Shown here: positions 27,195 to 37,107 of the stretch, in pieces
Position numbering within the stretch: position 1 is the first letter of the stretch
Layout of the letters: each line of letters opens with the position of its first letter
Assembly (NCBI RefSeq): GCF_000826685.1
Contig: NZ_JROO01000023.1
Span: 46,668 to 110,667 of the forward strand
Direction: 5' to 3'
Source: Streptomonospora alba
Lineage (GTDB): Bacteria; Actinomycetota; Actinomycetes; Streptosporangiales; Streptosporangiaceae
DNA length: 64,000 nucleotides
Notes under the pieces: generated by a model
Database searches by the model: none
What the model saw: only the letters and a program-made list of their open reading frames with translations
What the model was told of the DNA's origin: nothing
Position numbers and translations under genes: made by a program

Positions 27195-27632
27195 ATGCCA
27201 TCCGATACGACATTCAAGGCTCTGAACGCCCTGCACCGGGTCGTTCAACGAGCGAGCGGCAGACGCCTCGGCTGGGGCACGAGTAGGACGCCGGCACTCG
27301 AGCTCACCACCACGGGCCGCCGCAGCGGTAAGCCGCACTCGGTCATGCTCTACTCGCCGCTACAGGACGGGGACTCCTACGTAGTGGTGGCCTCTCGCGG
27401 AGGGGACGACCGGCACCCGGCATGGTTTCTCAACCTGCGAGACGAACCCCGGATCGAAGTGGCGCTGCAGGGCGGGCCCCGCCGCCCGATGGTCGCTCGT
27501 GTCGCCACATCCGACGAGCGGGCGCGGATGTGGCCGCTCATCACGGCCCAACACCGCAACTACGCGGGCTACCAGAAGCGCACCTCCCGGGAGATCCCGC
27601 TGGTCCTGCTCACCCCGGACCCGCCTCACTGA
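27195..27632 (+). CDS. Nitroreductase/deazaflavin (F420)-dependent oxidoreductase family protein
   Basis: 145-residue split-beta-barrel protein of the Ddn-like family, which uses F420 for hydride transfer in actinobacteria. Matching features: LGWGTSRTPALELTTTGRRSGKPHSVMLYS, YVVVASRGGDDRHPAWFLNLRDEPRIEVAL and the C-terminal ITAQHRNYAGYQKRTSREIPLVLLTP. ATG 27195 matches the family start. Substrate unknown. It stands alone between the mal operon and lepA. Confidence 0.85.
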   Translation: MPSDTTFKALNALHRVVQRASGRRLGWGTSRTPALELTTTGRRSGKPHSVMLYSPLQDGDSYVVVASRGGDDRHPAWFLNLRDEPRIEVALQGGPRRPMVARVATSDERARMWPLITAQHRNYAGYQKRTSREIPLVLLTPDPPH

Positions 27633-27790
27633 TCCATCGCCGTCCGGACGCACCGGCCGCCTCCTCGGCGACGGCTGCGGCACGCGATCAGCGCCGGGTA
27701 GTACCGCGCAGGCGGGGCGGAACCCGTTGCCGTCGAGGTCACCGCGGCAGGCGGCGTGCCGGTACACGCGGCGGGGAAACCCCTCGTTCA

Positions 27791-27835
27791 GGTGCGGCCC
27801 ACCCCACCGGCAGAGCCGGCGGGCCGGGCCGCACC
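27791..27835 (-). terminator. Hairpin downstream of lepA
   Basis: GGTGCGGCCC at 27791-27800 pairs with GGGCCGCACC at 27826-27835, and an inner CCGGC/GCCGG pair adds a second stem. It begins 5 bases after the lepA stop on the minus strand. Confidence 0.6.
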
Positions 27836-27839
27836 GCCC

Positions 27840-29687
27840 TCAGCGCTTCTTGGCGTCCTTCTCGGTGGCCGAGGCGTCGTCGGTGGACAGCGCGGAGATG
27901 AACGCCTCCTGGGGGACCTCCACGCGGCCCACCGTCTTCATCTTGCGCTTGCCCTCCTTCTGCTTCTCCAGCAGCTTGCGCTTGCGGCTGATGTCGCCGC
28001 CGTAGCACTTGGAGAGCACGTCCTTGCGGATGGCGCGGATGTTCTCGCGCGCGATCACCCGCGAACCGATCGCGGCCTGCACCGGCACCTCGAACTGCTG
28101 GCGCGGGATGAGCTCGCGCAGCTTCTTGGTCATCTCCACGCCGTAGGCGTAGGCCTTGTCGCGGTGCACGATCGCCGAGAACGCGTCGACCATTTCACCC
28201 TGCAACAGGATGTCGACCTTGACCAGGTCGGCCGCCTGTTCCCCGGAAGGCTCGTAGTCCAGCGAGGCGAAGCCCTTCGTGCGCGACTTGAGCTGGTCGA
28301 AGAAGTCGAACACGATCTCGGCCAGCGGCAGGACGTAGCGCATCTCGACGCGGTCCTCGGACAGGTAGTCCATCCCCTGCAGGGATCCGCGGCGGGCCTG
28401 GCACAGCTCCATGATCGGCCCCACGAACTCCGAGGGGGCCAGCAGCGTGCCCTTGACGATGGGCTCGTGCACCTCGGCGACCTTGCCTTCGGGGAACTCG
28501 CTGGGGTTGGTCACCTCGTACTCGGTGGCGTCCTCCAGGAACACCCGGTAGATCACGTTGGGCGCCGTGGAGATCAGGTCCAGGCCGTACTCCCGCTCCA
28601 GGCGGGCGCGGGTGATCTCCAGGTGCAGCAGTCCCAGGAACCCGCAGCGGAACCCGAACCCCAGCGCACCGGAGTTCTCCGGCTCGAAGGCCAGGGCGGC
28701 GTCGTTGAGCTGCAGCTTCTCCAGCGCGTCGCGCAGCACCGGGTAGTCGCTGCCGTCGATCGGAAACAGCCCGGAGAACACCATGGGCTTGGGGTCCCGG
28801 TAACCCGGCAGCATCTCCGAGGCGCCCTTGGCCACCGAGGTCACGGTGTCACCGACCCGCGACTGGCGCACGTCCTTCACACCGGTGATCAGGTAGCCGA
28901 CCTCGCCCACGCTCAGGCCCTCGACCTTGGTGGGCTCGGGCGAGATGACGCCGACCTCCAGCATCTCGTGGTTGGCGCCGGAGGACATCATCTGGATGCG
29001 CTGGCGGGTGCCCAGGTGGCCGTCGACCACCCGGACGTAGGTGATCACGCCGCGGTAGGTGTCGTAGACCGAGTCGAAGATCATCGCGCGCGGCGGGGCG
29101 TCCGCGTCGCCGACCGGCGGCGGGACCTGGCCCACGATCTCGTTGAGCAGATCCTCCACGCCCATGCCCGACTTGGCGCTGACCCGCAGCACCTCGGAGG
29201 GGTCGCAGCCGATGATTCCGGCCAGCTCGGCGGCGTACTTGTCGGGCATGGCCGCCGGCAGGTCGATCTTGTTCAGCACCGGGATGATCGTGAGGTCGTG
29301 CTCGAGCGCCAGGTAGAGGTTGGCCAGCGTCTGCGCCTCGATGCCCTGGGCGGCGTCGACCAGCAGGATCGCGCCTTCGCAGGCGGCCAGGGAGCGCGAC
29401 ACCTCGTAGGTGAAGTCGACGTGGCCCGGGGTGTCGATGAGGTTGAGGACGTAGGTGGTGTCGTCCAGCGCGGTGAACGGCAGCCGCACCGCCTGGGACT
29501 TGATGGTGATACCGCGTTCGCGCTCGATGTCCATGCGGTCGAGGTACTGCGCGCGCATCTGGCGGTTCTCGACGATGCCGGTCAGCTGAAGCATGCGGTC
29601 GGCCAGCGTCGACTTGCCATGGTCGATGTGCGCGATGATGCAGAAGTTGCGGATCAGCGCGGGATCGGTCCGGTTCGGCTGAGGCAC
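27840..29687 (-). CDS. lepA: Elongation factor 4 (LepA)
   Basis: Ribosomal GTPase. 615 residues, standard length. G1 is [16 protein letters not shown] near residue 18, G3 is [12 protein letters not shown] near 93, G4 is NKIDLP near 148. EF-G-like domains II, III and V follow, and the LepA-specific C-terminal domain includes [14 protein letters not shown] and [27 protein letters not shown] start at 29687 with GGAG upstream. The lepA-rpsT neighbourhood is conserved in actinobacteria, here separated by a divergent membrane-protein gene. Confidence 0.97.
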   Translation of the reverse strand: MPQPNRTDPALIRNFCIIAHIDHGKSTLADRMLQLTGIVENRQMRAQYLDRMDIERERGITIKSQAVRLPFTALDDTTYVLNLIDTPGHVDFTYEVSRSLAACEGAILLVDAAQGIEAQTLANLYLALEHDLTIIPVLNKIDLPAAMPDKYAAELAGIIGCDPSEVLRVSAKSGMGVEDLLNEIVGQVPPPVGDADAPPRAMIFDSVYDTYRGVITYVRVVDGHLGTRQRIQMMSSGANHEMLEVGVISPEPTKVEGLSVGEVGYLITGVKDVRQSRVGDTVTSVAKGASEMLPGYRDPKPMVFSGLFPIDGSDYPVLRDALEKLQLNDAALAFEPENSGALGFGFRCGFLGLLHLEITRARLEREYGLDLISTAPNVIYRVFLEDATEYEVTNPSEFPEGKVAEVHEPIVKGTLLAPSEFVGPIMELCQARRGSLQGMDYLSEDRVEMRYVLPLAEIVFDFFDQLKSRTKGFASLDYEPSGEQAADLVKVDILLQGEMVDAFSAIVHRDKAYAYGVEMTKKLRELIPRQQFEVPVQAAIGSRVIARENIRAIRKDVLSKCYGGDISRKRKLLEKQKEGKRKMKTVGRVEVPQEAFISALSTDDASATEKDAKKR

Positions 29688-29873
29688 CGTGCTCCGTTCG
29701 AAATAGCTCGCAGGTCGGCCGGTATGGCGGGGCGCGACGCCGCGGCGTGGCGGCGATGCTGCGCGGTCGTGCCGTCCATGGTCCCACCCGCCCGCGGCGT
29801 CACCGGCCGGGTGCGTCGGGGCGAGAATGGCTCACGCGGCATACATCAGGTTATGCGAGATCGGAGGAGTCCC

Positions 29874-30887
29874 GTGAAATGGTTCCTGCAGCGTGTGCTC
29901 GCAGCACTCGCCGCGGTGCTGGTCGTGGCGTTGGGGGCGGCACTTCTGGTGCGGGTGCAGTTCACCGGCGACCCCGCCGCCTGGGCGGTTTCCGACGGCT
30001 CCGACGCGCTGTGGATGGGCCACGCCTGGGTGGACGGCCGCAACGGCGAAGCGGAGCTGGAGAAGCTGAAGCCGCGCATCGAGCAGGGCGGCATCGGCGA
30101 CGTCTACGTGCACGTGGGGCCGTTGGAGTTCGACGGGCGGCTCGATCCGGCCAAGCACCCCCGGCTGGAGGGGTTCCTGCGCATGTTCCGCAACGAGCTG
30201 CCGGACGTGCGGGTGTCGGCGTGGGTGGGCCAGCGCGTGGAGGAGGGAGAGCTGGACCTCGGCGACGAGGCGGTCCGCGAGCGCGTGGTCGAGGCGAGCA
30301 CCCGGCTGGTGGAGGCCGGAGTCGACGGCGTCCACTACAACTTCGAGCCCGTGCCCAACAACGACCCGGGCTTGATCGAGCTGCTCCAGCTCACCCGCGA
30401 CCGGCTGCCCGAGGACGCGCTGCTCTCCAGCTCGGTGCCCACGGTGGAACCGCTGGGCGGGCTGGCGTTCACGCTCGGGCTGGTGCTGCCCAAGGACCCG
30501 TTCTGGTCCAGCGGCTACCTGGGCCGCGTGGCCGAGCACCTGGACCAGGTGGCCGTGATGTCCTACGACACGGGGATGCCCACCGAAGGCCTCTACGGAG
30601 GGTTCACCGCGCGCCAGACACGCGTGGCGTTGGACGCGGTTCCCGCGGACGTGCACCTGCTGATGGGCGTGCCCGCATACGCTGACGACCACGCCGCGCG
30701 CAATCCGGAGGCGGAGACCACGGCGGTGGCGCTGCGCGGCATCCGGCTCGGGCTGTCCGACGGCGGCCAGCGGCGCGAGCGGTTCGGCACCGCCCTCTAC
30801 GCCGACTTCTCGGCGACCGACGGCCAGTGGCGGTCCTACATGGACGGCTGGGCCCGCCCGGACGGGGAGCAGGCGCAGGGCGGCTGA
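29874..30887 (+). CDS. Membrane-anchored TIM-barrel protein, GH18-like
   Basis: 337 residues starting with a signal anchor (FLQRVLAALAAVLVVALGAALLV), placing the rest outside the cytoplasm. The core resembles GH18 barrels: IGDVYVHVGPLEFDG, VRVSAWVG, then GVDGVHYNFEPVPNND near residue 155, whose Glu aligns with the catalytic Glu of DGxDxDxE-type motifs, and VAVMSYDTGMP near residue 225 like the M-x-Y-D substrate motif. The usual DxxDxD aspartates are replaced, so hydrolytic activity is uncertain. GTG 29874 has GGAGGAG 4 bases upstream; ATG 29853 is weaker. Confidence 0.7.
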   Translation: MKWFLQRVLAALAAVLVVALGAALLVRVQFTGDPAAWAVSDGSDALWMGHAWVDGRNGEAELEKLKPRIEQGGIGDVYVHVGPLEFDGRLDPAKHPRLEGFLRMFRNELPDVRVSAWVGQRVEEGELDLGDEAVRERVVEASTRLVEAGVDGVHYNFEPVPNNDPGLIELLQLTRDRLPEDALLSSSVPTVEPLGGLAFTLGLVLPKDPFWSSGYLGRVAEHLDQVAVMSYDTGMPTEGLYGGFTARQTRVALDAVPADVHLLMGVPAYADDHAARNPEAETTAVALRGIRLGLSDGGQRRERFGTALYADFSATDGQWRSYMDGWARPDGEQAQGG

Positions 30888-31095
30888 GCCGGAGGCGGAC
30901 ACGCCGGTCGCAAGCACTGCCGTGGACAAGGCATAATGGTAGTCCCGTGTCTCGGATTTTCCACGTTCAGTTTGAGCCCTTCGGACTCACACACCTGGCG
31001 TCGGCGCGCGACCGGCCTTCCCGCGGAACGGCTGCCCGCGGAGGGGACACGCGCGCCCGAGCCGCAGACCAGAAGCAACTGGAGCACGTTTTCGC

Positions 31096-31368
31096 ATGGC
31101 GAACATCAAGTCGCAGGAGAAGCGCATCCGGCAGAACGAGGAGCGCCGCGTTCGCAACCAGGCGGTGCGGTCCTCGCTGAAGACGGCGATCCGCAAGTTC
31201 CGGGTGGCCGCCCAATCCGGGAACGTCGAGCAGGCCGTCGTGCTGCAGCGGGCGGCTGCGCGCCAGCTCGACAAGGCGGCGAGCAAGGGCGTCATCCACA
31301 AGAACCAGGCGGCCAACCGCAAGAGCGCCATCGCAAAGCGGCTGGAGAACCTGCAGGGCGCGAGCTGA
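31096..31368 (+). CDS. rpsT: 30S ribosomal protein S20
   Basis: 90-residue basic protein that binds 16S rRNA early in 30S assembly. [35 protein letters not shown] and [22 protein letters not shown] are unmistakable S20 sequence. An AT-richer stretch with CATAAT at 30932-30937 may be the promoter -10, giving a leader of about 150 bases, but I cannot confirm it. A strong terminator follows. Confidence 0.98.
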   Translation: MANIKSQEKRIRQNEERRVRNQAVRSSLKTAIRKFRVAAQSGNVEQAVVLQRAAARQLDKAASKGVIHKNQAANRKSAIAKRLENLQGAS

Positions 31369-31410
31369 GCCTGACCGGGCATTCCCGGTCCGGCTGCGCA
31401 CAGCCGCGCA

Positions 31411-31443
31411 AGGACCGTCTTCCGCACAGCGGGAGGCGGTCCT
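31411..31443 (+). terminator. Terminator of rpsT
   Basis: A 15-bp stem, fully paired with two G-U pairs (31411-31425 with 31429-31443), and a 3-base loop, 42 bases after the rpsT stop. One of the longest hairpins in the window and almost certainly a transcription terminator. Confidence 0.8.
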
Positions 31444-31561
31444 TCGTCGTCTCCGCGGTGGGCCCGGTCCGAGGTGTCGGACGTTTCGCCTTCGCCGGGC
31501 GCTGCGGGCCCGGCCCGAGGCGGTGTCCGCCTGCCGCCACGCTGTCATTAGCGTAGGAGGC

Positions 31562-32572
31562 GTGGACTTCACCGACCTCCGACTGAGCTTGTGGGACGAC
31601 CCAGACCAGCGCGAAGCGGTGCACTCCTGGGTCGAGGCCCGCCTCGCCGAGCGCGGCGGGCGGCTGCTGGCCGACCCGCCGCGGGTGCGGGTGCGACCGT
31701 GGTCGACGACGGCGCGCTTCGCCTCGACCGAGGGGCCCGTCTGGTTCAAGGCCGACACTCCGGGGGCCGAGTTCGAGGCGGCGCTGAACGGCGCCCTGCA
31801 CGCCTGGCTTCCCGGCAGGGTGCTCACCCCGCTGGGGGTGGACGTCAAGCGCGGATGGTCGCTGCTGCCCGACGCCGGCAGCACGGTGCGCGAGCAGATG
31901 GCATCGATCGACGACTTCGCGGTGTGGGAGGCCGTCCTCGGCGCCTACAGCGAGGCTCAGCACACGCTGGTCGGGCGCGTCGGCGACCTGCTCGCTTTGG
32001 ACGTGCCCGACCTGCGTCCGGCGGCTCTGGGAAGCCTGCTGGACGGTTTCCTCGCCGATCCGGAGTTGGCCGAGGCGCTCGGCGACACCGTCGACCTGCT
32101 GATCAGCCACCGGTCGGCTTTCGACGCCGAGTGCAAGGCGCTCGACGACTCCGGCGTCCCGGCCTCGCTGGACCACTCCGATCTGCACGTGGGCAACGTC
32201 TTCGTGCTCGACGGCCGCTACCGATTCGCCGACTGGGGCGACGCCGTGGTCAGCCACCCGTTCTTCAGCCTGCTCGCGCCGCTGCGCATCGCCGTACGCG
32301 AGCTCGGCGCCGACGCCCGCACCGAGCAGCGCCTGCGCGACGCCTACCTGGAGCCGTGGACCGCGGAGCACCCGGCCTCGGCCCTGCGCGCCGCCGTTCC
32401 CCCCGCCGTGCGCCTGGCGGCCCTGAGCCGCTCCCTGTCCTGGAGCCGCGCGTTTCCCGAACTGCGCTCCGCGGTGGCCGCAGGCCAGCGGAAGGAGATC
32501 GCTGCGCTGCTGCGGAGGCTGATCACCGACATCGCGGCGGCGGAGGCCGAAGGCGGCGACGCGGTCCAATGA
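31562..32572 (+). CDS. Aminoglycoside-phosphotransferase-like kinase (APH fold)
   Basis: About 336 residues of the APH/choline-kinase-like fold. The catalytic loop is SLDHSDLHVGNVFV near residue 200 (Asp base and Asn metal ligand), followed by YRFADWGDAVVSHPF, where the Asp corresponds to the DFG-type metal ligand. N-terminal VWFKADTPGAEFEAAL holds the ATP-binding Lys and Glu. The substrate is unknown; family members act on amino sugars, small alcohols or antibiotics. The start is uncertain: GTG 31562 begins the conserved VDFTDLRL sequence, and GTG 31523 is the longest option. Confidence 0.8.
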   Translation: MDFTDLRLSLWDDPDQREAVHSWVEARLAERGGRLLADPPRVRVRPWSTTARFASTEGPVWFKADTPGAEFEAALNGALHAWLPGRVLTPLGVDVKRGWSLLPDAGSTVREQMASIDDFAVWEAVLGAYSEAQHTLVGRVGDLLALDVPDLRPAALGSLLDGFLADPELAEALGDTVDLLISHRSAFDAECKALDDSGVPASLDHSDLHVGNVFVLDGRYRFADWGDAVVSHPFFSLLAPLRIAVRELGADARTEQRLRDAYLEPWTAEHPASALRAAVPPAVRLAALSRSLSWSRAFPELRSAVAAGQRKEIAALLRRLITDIAAAEAEGGDAVQ

Positions 32573-32758
32573 GGGAACCCCCTCGGGAACCGTCCGGGGC
32601 CGGTTCCGAGAGGTTCCTCGGGCCGACGGGAGCGCCGGAACGCACAGCGGTTCGCGGCGATCCCCGCCACAGGCTGACCGGTCCGACGGCGACGTGGTTA
32701 TCCACAGCCGCGAAATCCGGGAGGACAGTCGGGAGTCGCGGTACTTAGCTTCATTGCC

Positions 32759-34468
32759 ATGTCGCCCGTTCTTCGCTCCCGCCGCCCTCCCGCCCGGCCG
32801 TCGTCCACCGCGTCCTCGACCGCCTCAGATCCGGACGCCGTCGGAGCCCTGCGCCGTCTGCAGGCCCTCTCGGACCGCTCCCGGGGCCCGGCTCACGAAG
32901 CCGGCGCCCCGGAAACCGCGCAGCCCCCCGCACAGCCGCACGACCCGGCCCTCCCGGCCGCCCCGAGCGGCCCAGGCCTCCCCGAGGCAGCGGCGCATAC
33001 CGCCGCCTCGCAACCGCCGCCGGAGACCGCACCCCACGCAGAAGCCCTGCCACCGCCCCCGTACGCGACCGGCGACGGCACAGGCCGCACCGGTTCCCCT
33101 TCCCCTGCACCAGCGCATGCGGAGGCCCCGTACCCGGCGGGCGACCCGCCGCCACCGCCCTACGCCGTCCCCTCCGAGGCCCAGGGGGTACCGCGGCGCG
33201 CCGATCAGCCGACCGCCGCGCAGGCACCGTCGGCGGAAGAGCCGCTGCCCCGCACAGGGCACGTACCGGCCCCGCCCGAGACCGCGCCTCCCGCGCCGGC
33301 CGGGGACGCCGACCTACGCTCCCCCGGATCGGCGGGTACCCGCGGCGCCGCCGAGCGTGACTCCGCCCTTTCCCGCACTCGGCACGCGCGCGTCGGTCGT
33401 CACCGTCGTGTGCCCGACGCCGACGGCTCACCCGCGGCAGACGAGCCGGGCCGACGGCCGCGTCGCCCTGCACGGCGCGGAAAGCACGCGCCCAGCGAGA
33501 GCCGAGACGCGAGGCCCCCGCACGCCGACGCCCCCGCTCGGACGCCCGAACCGCCAGGAGCGCCGCCGACCCCCGCTGAGCACTCCGAGCCGCATGCGGA
33601 GGACACGACGGCGCGACAAGGCTCCCGCGACTCCGAGGTCCCGTGTGCCGACCACGACCGGTCCCCCGGTCCCGCGCCGCCGAGTCGGGACGAGCGCCGC
33701 GGCGACGACACCGGCCCCTCCGTTTCGGAACCCCCGCGCGGCTATGCGGAGGTGACGCCCGACCTGCTTCGGCGGCAGCGCTGGTCGGCCCGTATCGAAC
33801 GCCTCGTGCCGGGCCTTGCCGAGCAGCCCCGTTTGGGGCGGCCCGGCCTGCGTGCGCTCGTCGCGGTGTGCCTGGTGGCCGCGGTCGTGACCGCGTGGCT
33901 GCTGCTTCAGGCCCGCCCCGAGCCCGAACCCCCGCTCGCCCTGCAGGCCGGGGCCTCACCGGTGCCCGCGACCGGCGGACCGGCGGCCGCTCCGCCTGCC
34001 TCCGCGGCGGCCTCCACCCCGGCCGCGGACGTGACGGTGCACGTCGGCGGGGACGTGCGCTCCCCCGGAGTCCTCACCCTCCCGGCGGGGTCGCGGGTGG
34101 CCGACGCGATCGACAAGGCCGGCGGTGCGACGGCCGACGCCGACCCCTCGGCCCTCAACCTTGCGCGGCCGCTGGTGGACGGGGAGCAGATCCTCGTCGG
34201 GGCGCCGGCCACACCGCCGCCGGCGGCCCCGGGCGCCGCGCCCGGCGGCACGGCTCCGGCGGCCCCGATCGACCTCAACACCGCCACGGCCGAGCAGCTC
34301 CAAGAACTCCCGGGCGTGGGACCCGTGCTCGCCCAGCGCATCATCGCCTTCCGCACCGAGAACGGCGGCTTCGCCTCGGTCGAACAGCTCCACGACGTCA
34401 GCGGGATCGGCGAACAGCGCTTCGCGGACATCGCCGAACAGGTCCGGGTCGCCGGAGCGACAGGATGA
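32759..34468 (+). CDS. comEA: ComEA-type DNA-binding competence protein with giant Pro-rich N terminus
   Basis: 569 residues. Residues 1 to about 340 are low-complexity Pro/Ala/Arg/Glu-rich sequence and predicted cytoplasmic. One membrane helix follows at about 364-382 (LRALVAVCLVAAVVTAWLLL), then a Pro/Ala linker and an SLBB-type domain (VTVHVGGDVRSPGVLTLPAGSRVADAI, about 421-485). The C-terminal helix-hairpin-helix pair is IDLNTATAEQLQELPGVGPVLAQRII to VSGIGEQRFADIAEQV (about 503-562). The C-terminal half is classic ComEA, which binds incoming DNA at the membrane. ComEC follows at once. The size is about twice the usual. Confidence 0.88.
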   Translation: MSPVLRSRRPPARPSSTASSTASDPDAVGALRRLQALSDRSRGPAHEAGAPETAQPPAQPHDPALPAAPSGPGLPEAAAHTAASQPPPETAPHAEALPPPPYATGDGTGRTGSPSPAPAHAEAPYPAGDPPPPPYAVPSEAQGVPRRADQPTAAQAPSAEEPLPRTGHVPAPPETAPPAPAGDADLRSPGSAGTRGAAERDSALSRTRHARVGRHRRVPDADGSPAADEPGRRPRRPARRGKHAPSESRDARPPHADAPARTPEPPGAPPTPAEHSEPHAEDTTARQGSRDSEVPCADHDRSPGPAPPSRDERRGDDTGPSVSEPPRGYAEVTPDLLRRQRWSARIERLVPGLAEQPRLGRPGLRALVAVCLVAAVVTAWLLLQARPEPEPPLALQAGASPVPATGGPAAAPPASAAASTPAADVTVHVGGDVRSPGVLTLPAGSRVADAIDKAGGATADADPSALNLARPLVDGEQILVGAPATPPPAAPGAAPGGTAPAAPIDLNTATAEQLQELPGVGPVLAQRIIAFRTENGGFASVEQLHDVSGIGEQRFADIAEQVRVAGATG

Positions 34469-34532
34469 CGCCGGTGGAGCGGGCGGGTGCGCCGGCCCGC
34501 CCGATCACCGCGCGCCGCCCCGGCCGCCGCCC

Positions 34533-37028
34533 ATGACGTACCTGGGAACCGACGCCCCCGACTACTCCCACGCCACCGACCTGCGGCTGGTGCCGCCCGC
34601 GGTCGGTACCTGGGTCTGCGCGGCGGTGCTGCTGGGAAGCACGTCCCGGACGGCGCTGACGACGGCGGTGGTGCTGGCGGTGTGCGCGGGAGCGGCATGG
34701 GCTCTCGTGCGGAGACGGGCCGGCGCGACGGGGACGCTGCTCGTCGCGGTGCTGGCGTGCTCGGCCGCGGGCGCGGTGGCGACGGGCGGACGATTGGCCG
34801 CCGTCGAGTCGGCTCCGCTGCCCGAGCTGGCGCGGGATCGGGCCTGGGCCGAGGTCGAGCTGGTCGTCACGGCCGATCCCCGCCGACGCAGCGGACCGCC
34901 CGCGCCCGGCCGGTCGGAACTGGTCGTCGAGGCCCGCGCGGAGACCGTGCGTGCACGGGATGCGGGCGGGCCGACGGCGGCCGCGCCCGTCCGCACGCGG
35001 GTCCCCGTCGTCGTGCTCGCCTCCGGGGAGGCATGGCGCTCCCTGCTGCCCAGCCAGCGCGTGCGGACGTCGGGCACCGTCGTTCCCGCAGGCCGCGGCC
35101 TGACGGCCGCGCTGCTGGTGGTCCGGGGACCGCCCGAGGGGGTTCGGCCGCCTTCGCCCTGGCAGGGCTGGGCCGGAGACGCGCGGGCCCGGTTGCGCGG
35201 CGCGTCGTCCGACCTGCCGGATCCGGCGGCGGGGCTGCTTCCCGCGCTCGTCGTAGGCGACACCTCCGCTCTGCGTGCGCAGACCGTCGCCGCGTTCGAG
35301 GACAGCGGTCTGACGCACCTGCTCGCGGTCAGCGGCTCCAACCTCGCGATCATGACCGGGGTGGCGCTGGCGGTGTGCCGGGGCCTCGGTCGGCCGGGGT
35401 GGACCGCGGCCGTGGTCGGCGCCGTAACCATCGCGGTCTTCGTGCTGCTGGCGCGCGCGGAGCCGAGCGTGCTGCGGGCCGCCTTCATGGCCGCCATCGC
35501 GCTGGCGGCCCTGGCCTCGGGGCGCCAGCGCATCGGTCTGACCGCACTGGCGGCTTCGGCGCTGGGGCTGCTGCTGTTCGATCCCGGTCTCGCGCGCTCG
35601 TACGGCTTCGCGCTGTCGGTGCTGTCCACCGGCGGGATCATGGCGCTGGCGCCGAAGTGGCGCGACCGCTGGTCGGCGCATATGCCGCGCTGGGCCGCCG
35701 AAGCCGTGGCGGTGGCGCTGGCGGCGCACGTCGCCTGCCTGCCCCTGCTCGCGGTGATCTCGGCCGAGGTCAGCTGGGTAGCGGTGCCCGCCAACATCCT
35801 GGCGGCCCCGGCCGTACCCGTTGCGACGGTCGGCGGGTTCGCGGTGGCCGGGCTCGCGCTGGTGTGGCCGGCGTCGGCGGCAGCGGCGGCCTGGGTCCCG
35901 GGTGCCGCGGTGCTGTGGATCGCCGCGGTGGCCTCGACTGCGGCGCGGCTGCCGGGGCGTGCCGTGCCCTGGCCCGCCACCGCTGCGGGAGCGGTGGTTC
36001 TGGCTCTCCTGCTGGTACTGCTGCTGGCGCTGCGCGGCCGGGTCCGGTCGGCGGTCTGCGCGGTGGGGCTGGCGGCGGCACTGACGGCCCTCACCCTGCA
36101 CTGGCTCGTACCGGCCTGGCCTCCTGCCGGCTGGGCGTTGGTGGCGTGCCGGATCGGGCAGGGCGACGCGCTGGTGCTGCGCGCCGAGGACGGGCGGGCG
36201 GTGGTGGTCGACACCGGGCCGGACCCGGTGGCGGTGGCGCGCTGTCTGACCGATCTGCGCATCAGCGAGATCGCCCTGCTGGTGATCACGCACGGCGACG
36301 CCGACCACGCGGGCGGCACCGCGGGGGCGCTCTCGGGCCGCAGCGTGCAGGCCGCGCTGCTGCCTCCGGGCTTCGACCACCCTCCGACCGTGCGCCTGCT
36401 GCGCGGCGACGCGGTTCCGATCCGGACCGGCTCCTCGGGCCAGCGGTGGAGCCTTCCGCCGTGGACGCTGGACGTGGTCTGGCCGCCGCCCGGCTCCACG
36501 GGCGGAAACGACGGCAGCATCGTGCTGCTGGCGCACTGGTCGCCGCCCCCGGGCCGGGCGGGTGCCCGGATGCGGGTGCTGCTGACCGGTGACATCGAGG
36601 AGTCCGCCCAGCGGACCCTGCTGCGCACCACGCACGCCGTCCGCGGCGTCGACGTCCTCAAGGTCCCCCACCACGGTGCGGGCTCCCAGGACCCCGAGTT
36701 CATCGCCGCCACCCGCCCCGCCGTCACACTCACGTCGGTCGGCGCGGACAACACCTACGGCCATCCCGAACCCGCGACGTGGTCCCTGCTGCGATCGGTT
36801 GCGCCGGCCAACTATCGCACCGACGTCCACGGCGACATCGCCGTCGTTCCAGGCCCCACCGCCCCGGAGGTCGTCTGCCGGGACCCCGGCGCCCGCCGCC
36901 GACCGCGCCGGAGCCGCTTCCGCCGGGCCGCGGGAGGCCGCCGCCTGCGGCGCTCCGTCCGGGGATGCCGTGCCCGAATCCGGACCCGGCCGGCGGCCCG
37001 GCGCCGACTCAACACGGAGCGGGATTGA
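34533..37028 (+). CDS. comEC: ComEC/Rec2-type DNA uptake channel protein
   Basis: 831-residue multi-pass membrane protein forming the DNA translocation channel in competence systems. Early hydrophobic helices (about 17-80), an OB-like soluble segment (about 85-210), then the Competence domain with GLTHLLAVSGSNLAIMTG near residue 265. The helical core contains VLRAAFMAAIALAAL. A C-terminal metallo-beta-lactamase-like domain has VITHGDADHAGG near residue 585, TGDIEES and KVPHHGAGSQ. ATG 34533 is the likely start, 64 bases after comEA. The Arg-rich C-terminal tail is unusual. Natural competence itself is not proven by these genes. Confidence 0.9.
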   Translation: MTYLGTDAPDYSHATDLRLVPPAVGTWVCAAVLLGSTSRTALTTAVVLAVCAGAAWALVRRRAGATGTLLVAVLACSAAGAVATGGRLAAVESAPLPELARDRAWAEVELVVTADPRRRSGPPAPGRSELVVEARAETVRARDAGGPTAAAPVRTRVPVVVLASGEAWRSLLPSQRVRTSGTVVPAGRGLTAALLVVRGPPEGVRPPSPWQGWAGDARARLRGASSDLPDPAAGLLPALVVGDTSALRAQTVAAFEDSGLTHLLAVSGSNLAIMTGVALAVCRGLGRPGWTAAVVGAVTIAVFVLLARAEPSVLRAAFMAAIALAALASGRQRIGLTALAASALGLLLFDPGLARSYGFALSVLSTGGIMALAPKWRDRWSAHMPRWAAEAVAVALAAHVACLPLLAVISAEVSWVAVPANILAAPAVPVATVGGFAVAGLALVWPASAAAAAWVPGAAVLWIAAVASTAARLPGRAVPWPATAAGAVVLALLLVLLLALRGRVRSAVCAVGLAAALTALTLHWLVPAWPPAGWALVACRIGQGDALVLRAEDGRAVVVDTGPDPVAVARCLTDLRISEIALLVITHGDADHAGGTAGALSGRSVQAALLPPGFDHPPTVRLLRGDAVPIRTGSSGQRWSLPPWTLDVVWPPPGSTGGNDGSIVLLAHWSPPPGRAGARMRVLLTGDIEESAQRTLLRTTHAVRGVDVLKVPHHGAGSQDPEFIAATRPAVTLTSVGADNTYGHPEPATWSLLRSVAPANYRTDVHGDIAVVPGPTAPEVVCRDPGARRRPRRSRFRRAAGGRRLRRSVRGCRARIRTRPAARRRLNTERD

Positions 37029-37055
37029 CCTCGACTTAAGTTGAGGTTCTAGCGT
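37025..37055 (+). promoter_or_regulatory. MerR/SoxR-type promoter with 19-bp spacer and palindrome
   Basis: TTGACC (-35, 37025-37030), exactly 19 bases, then TAGCGT (-10, 37050-37055). The palindrome CCTCGACTTAAGTTGAGG (37029-37046, one mismatch from perfect symmetry) fills the spacer. This over-long spacer with a central dyad is the classic layout of promoters activated by MerR-family proteins, and the palindrome is close to the SoxR box CCTCAAGTTAACTTGAGG. The -35 overlaps the comEC stop codon. Confidence 0.7.
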
Positions 37056-37107
37056 GATCAGCGGAAACGGACCCCTAACCGCGCGACCGACCCCTGGGAG
37101 CCTCCGG

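Noticed and set aside
32698..32706. Perfect DnaA box TTATCCACA upstream of comEA
   Set aside because: It is a single box with no cluster, AT-rich stretch or dnaA/dnaN neighbours, so it gives no evidence for a replication origin.
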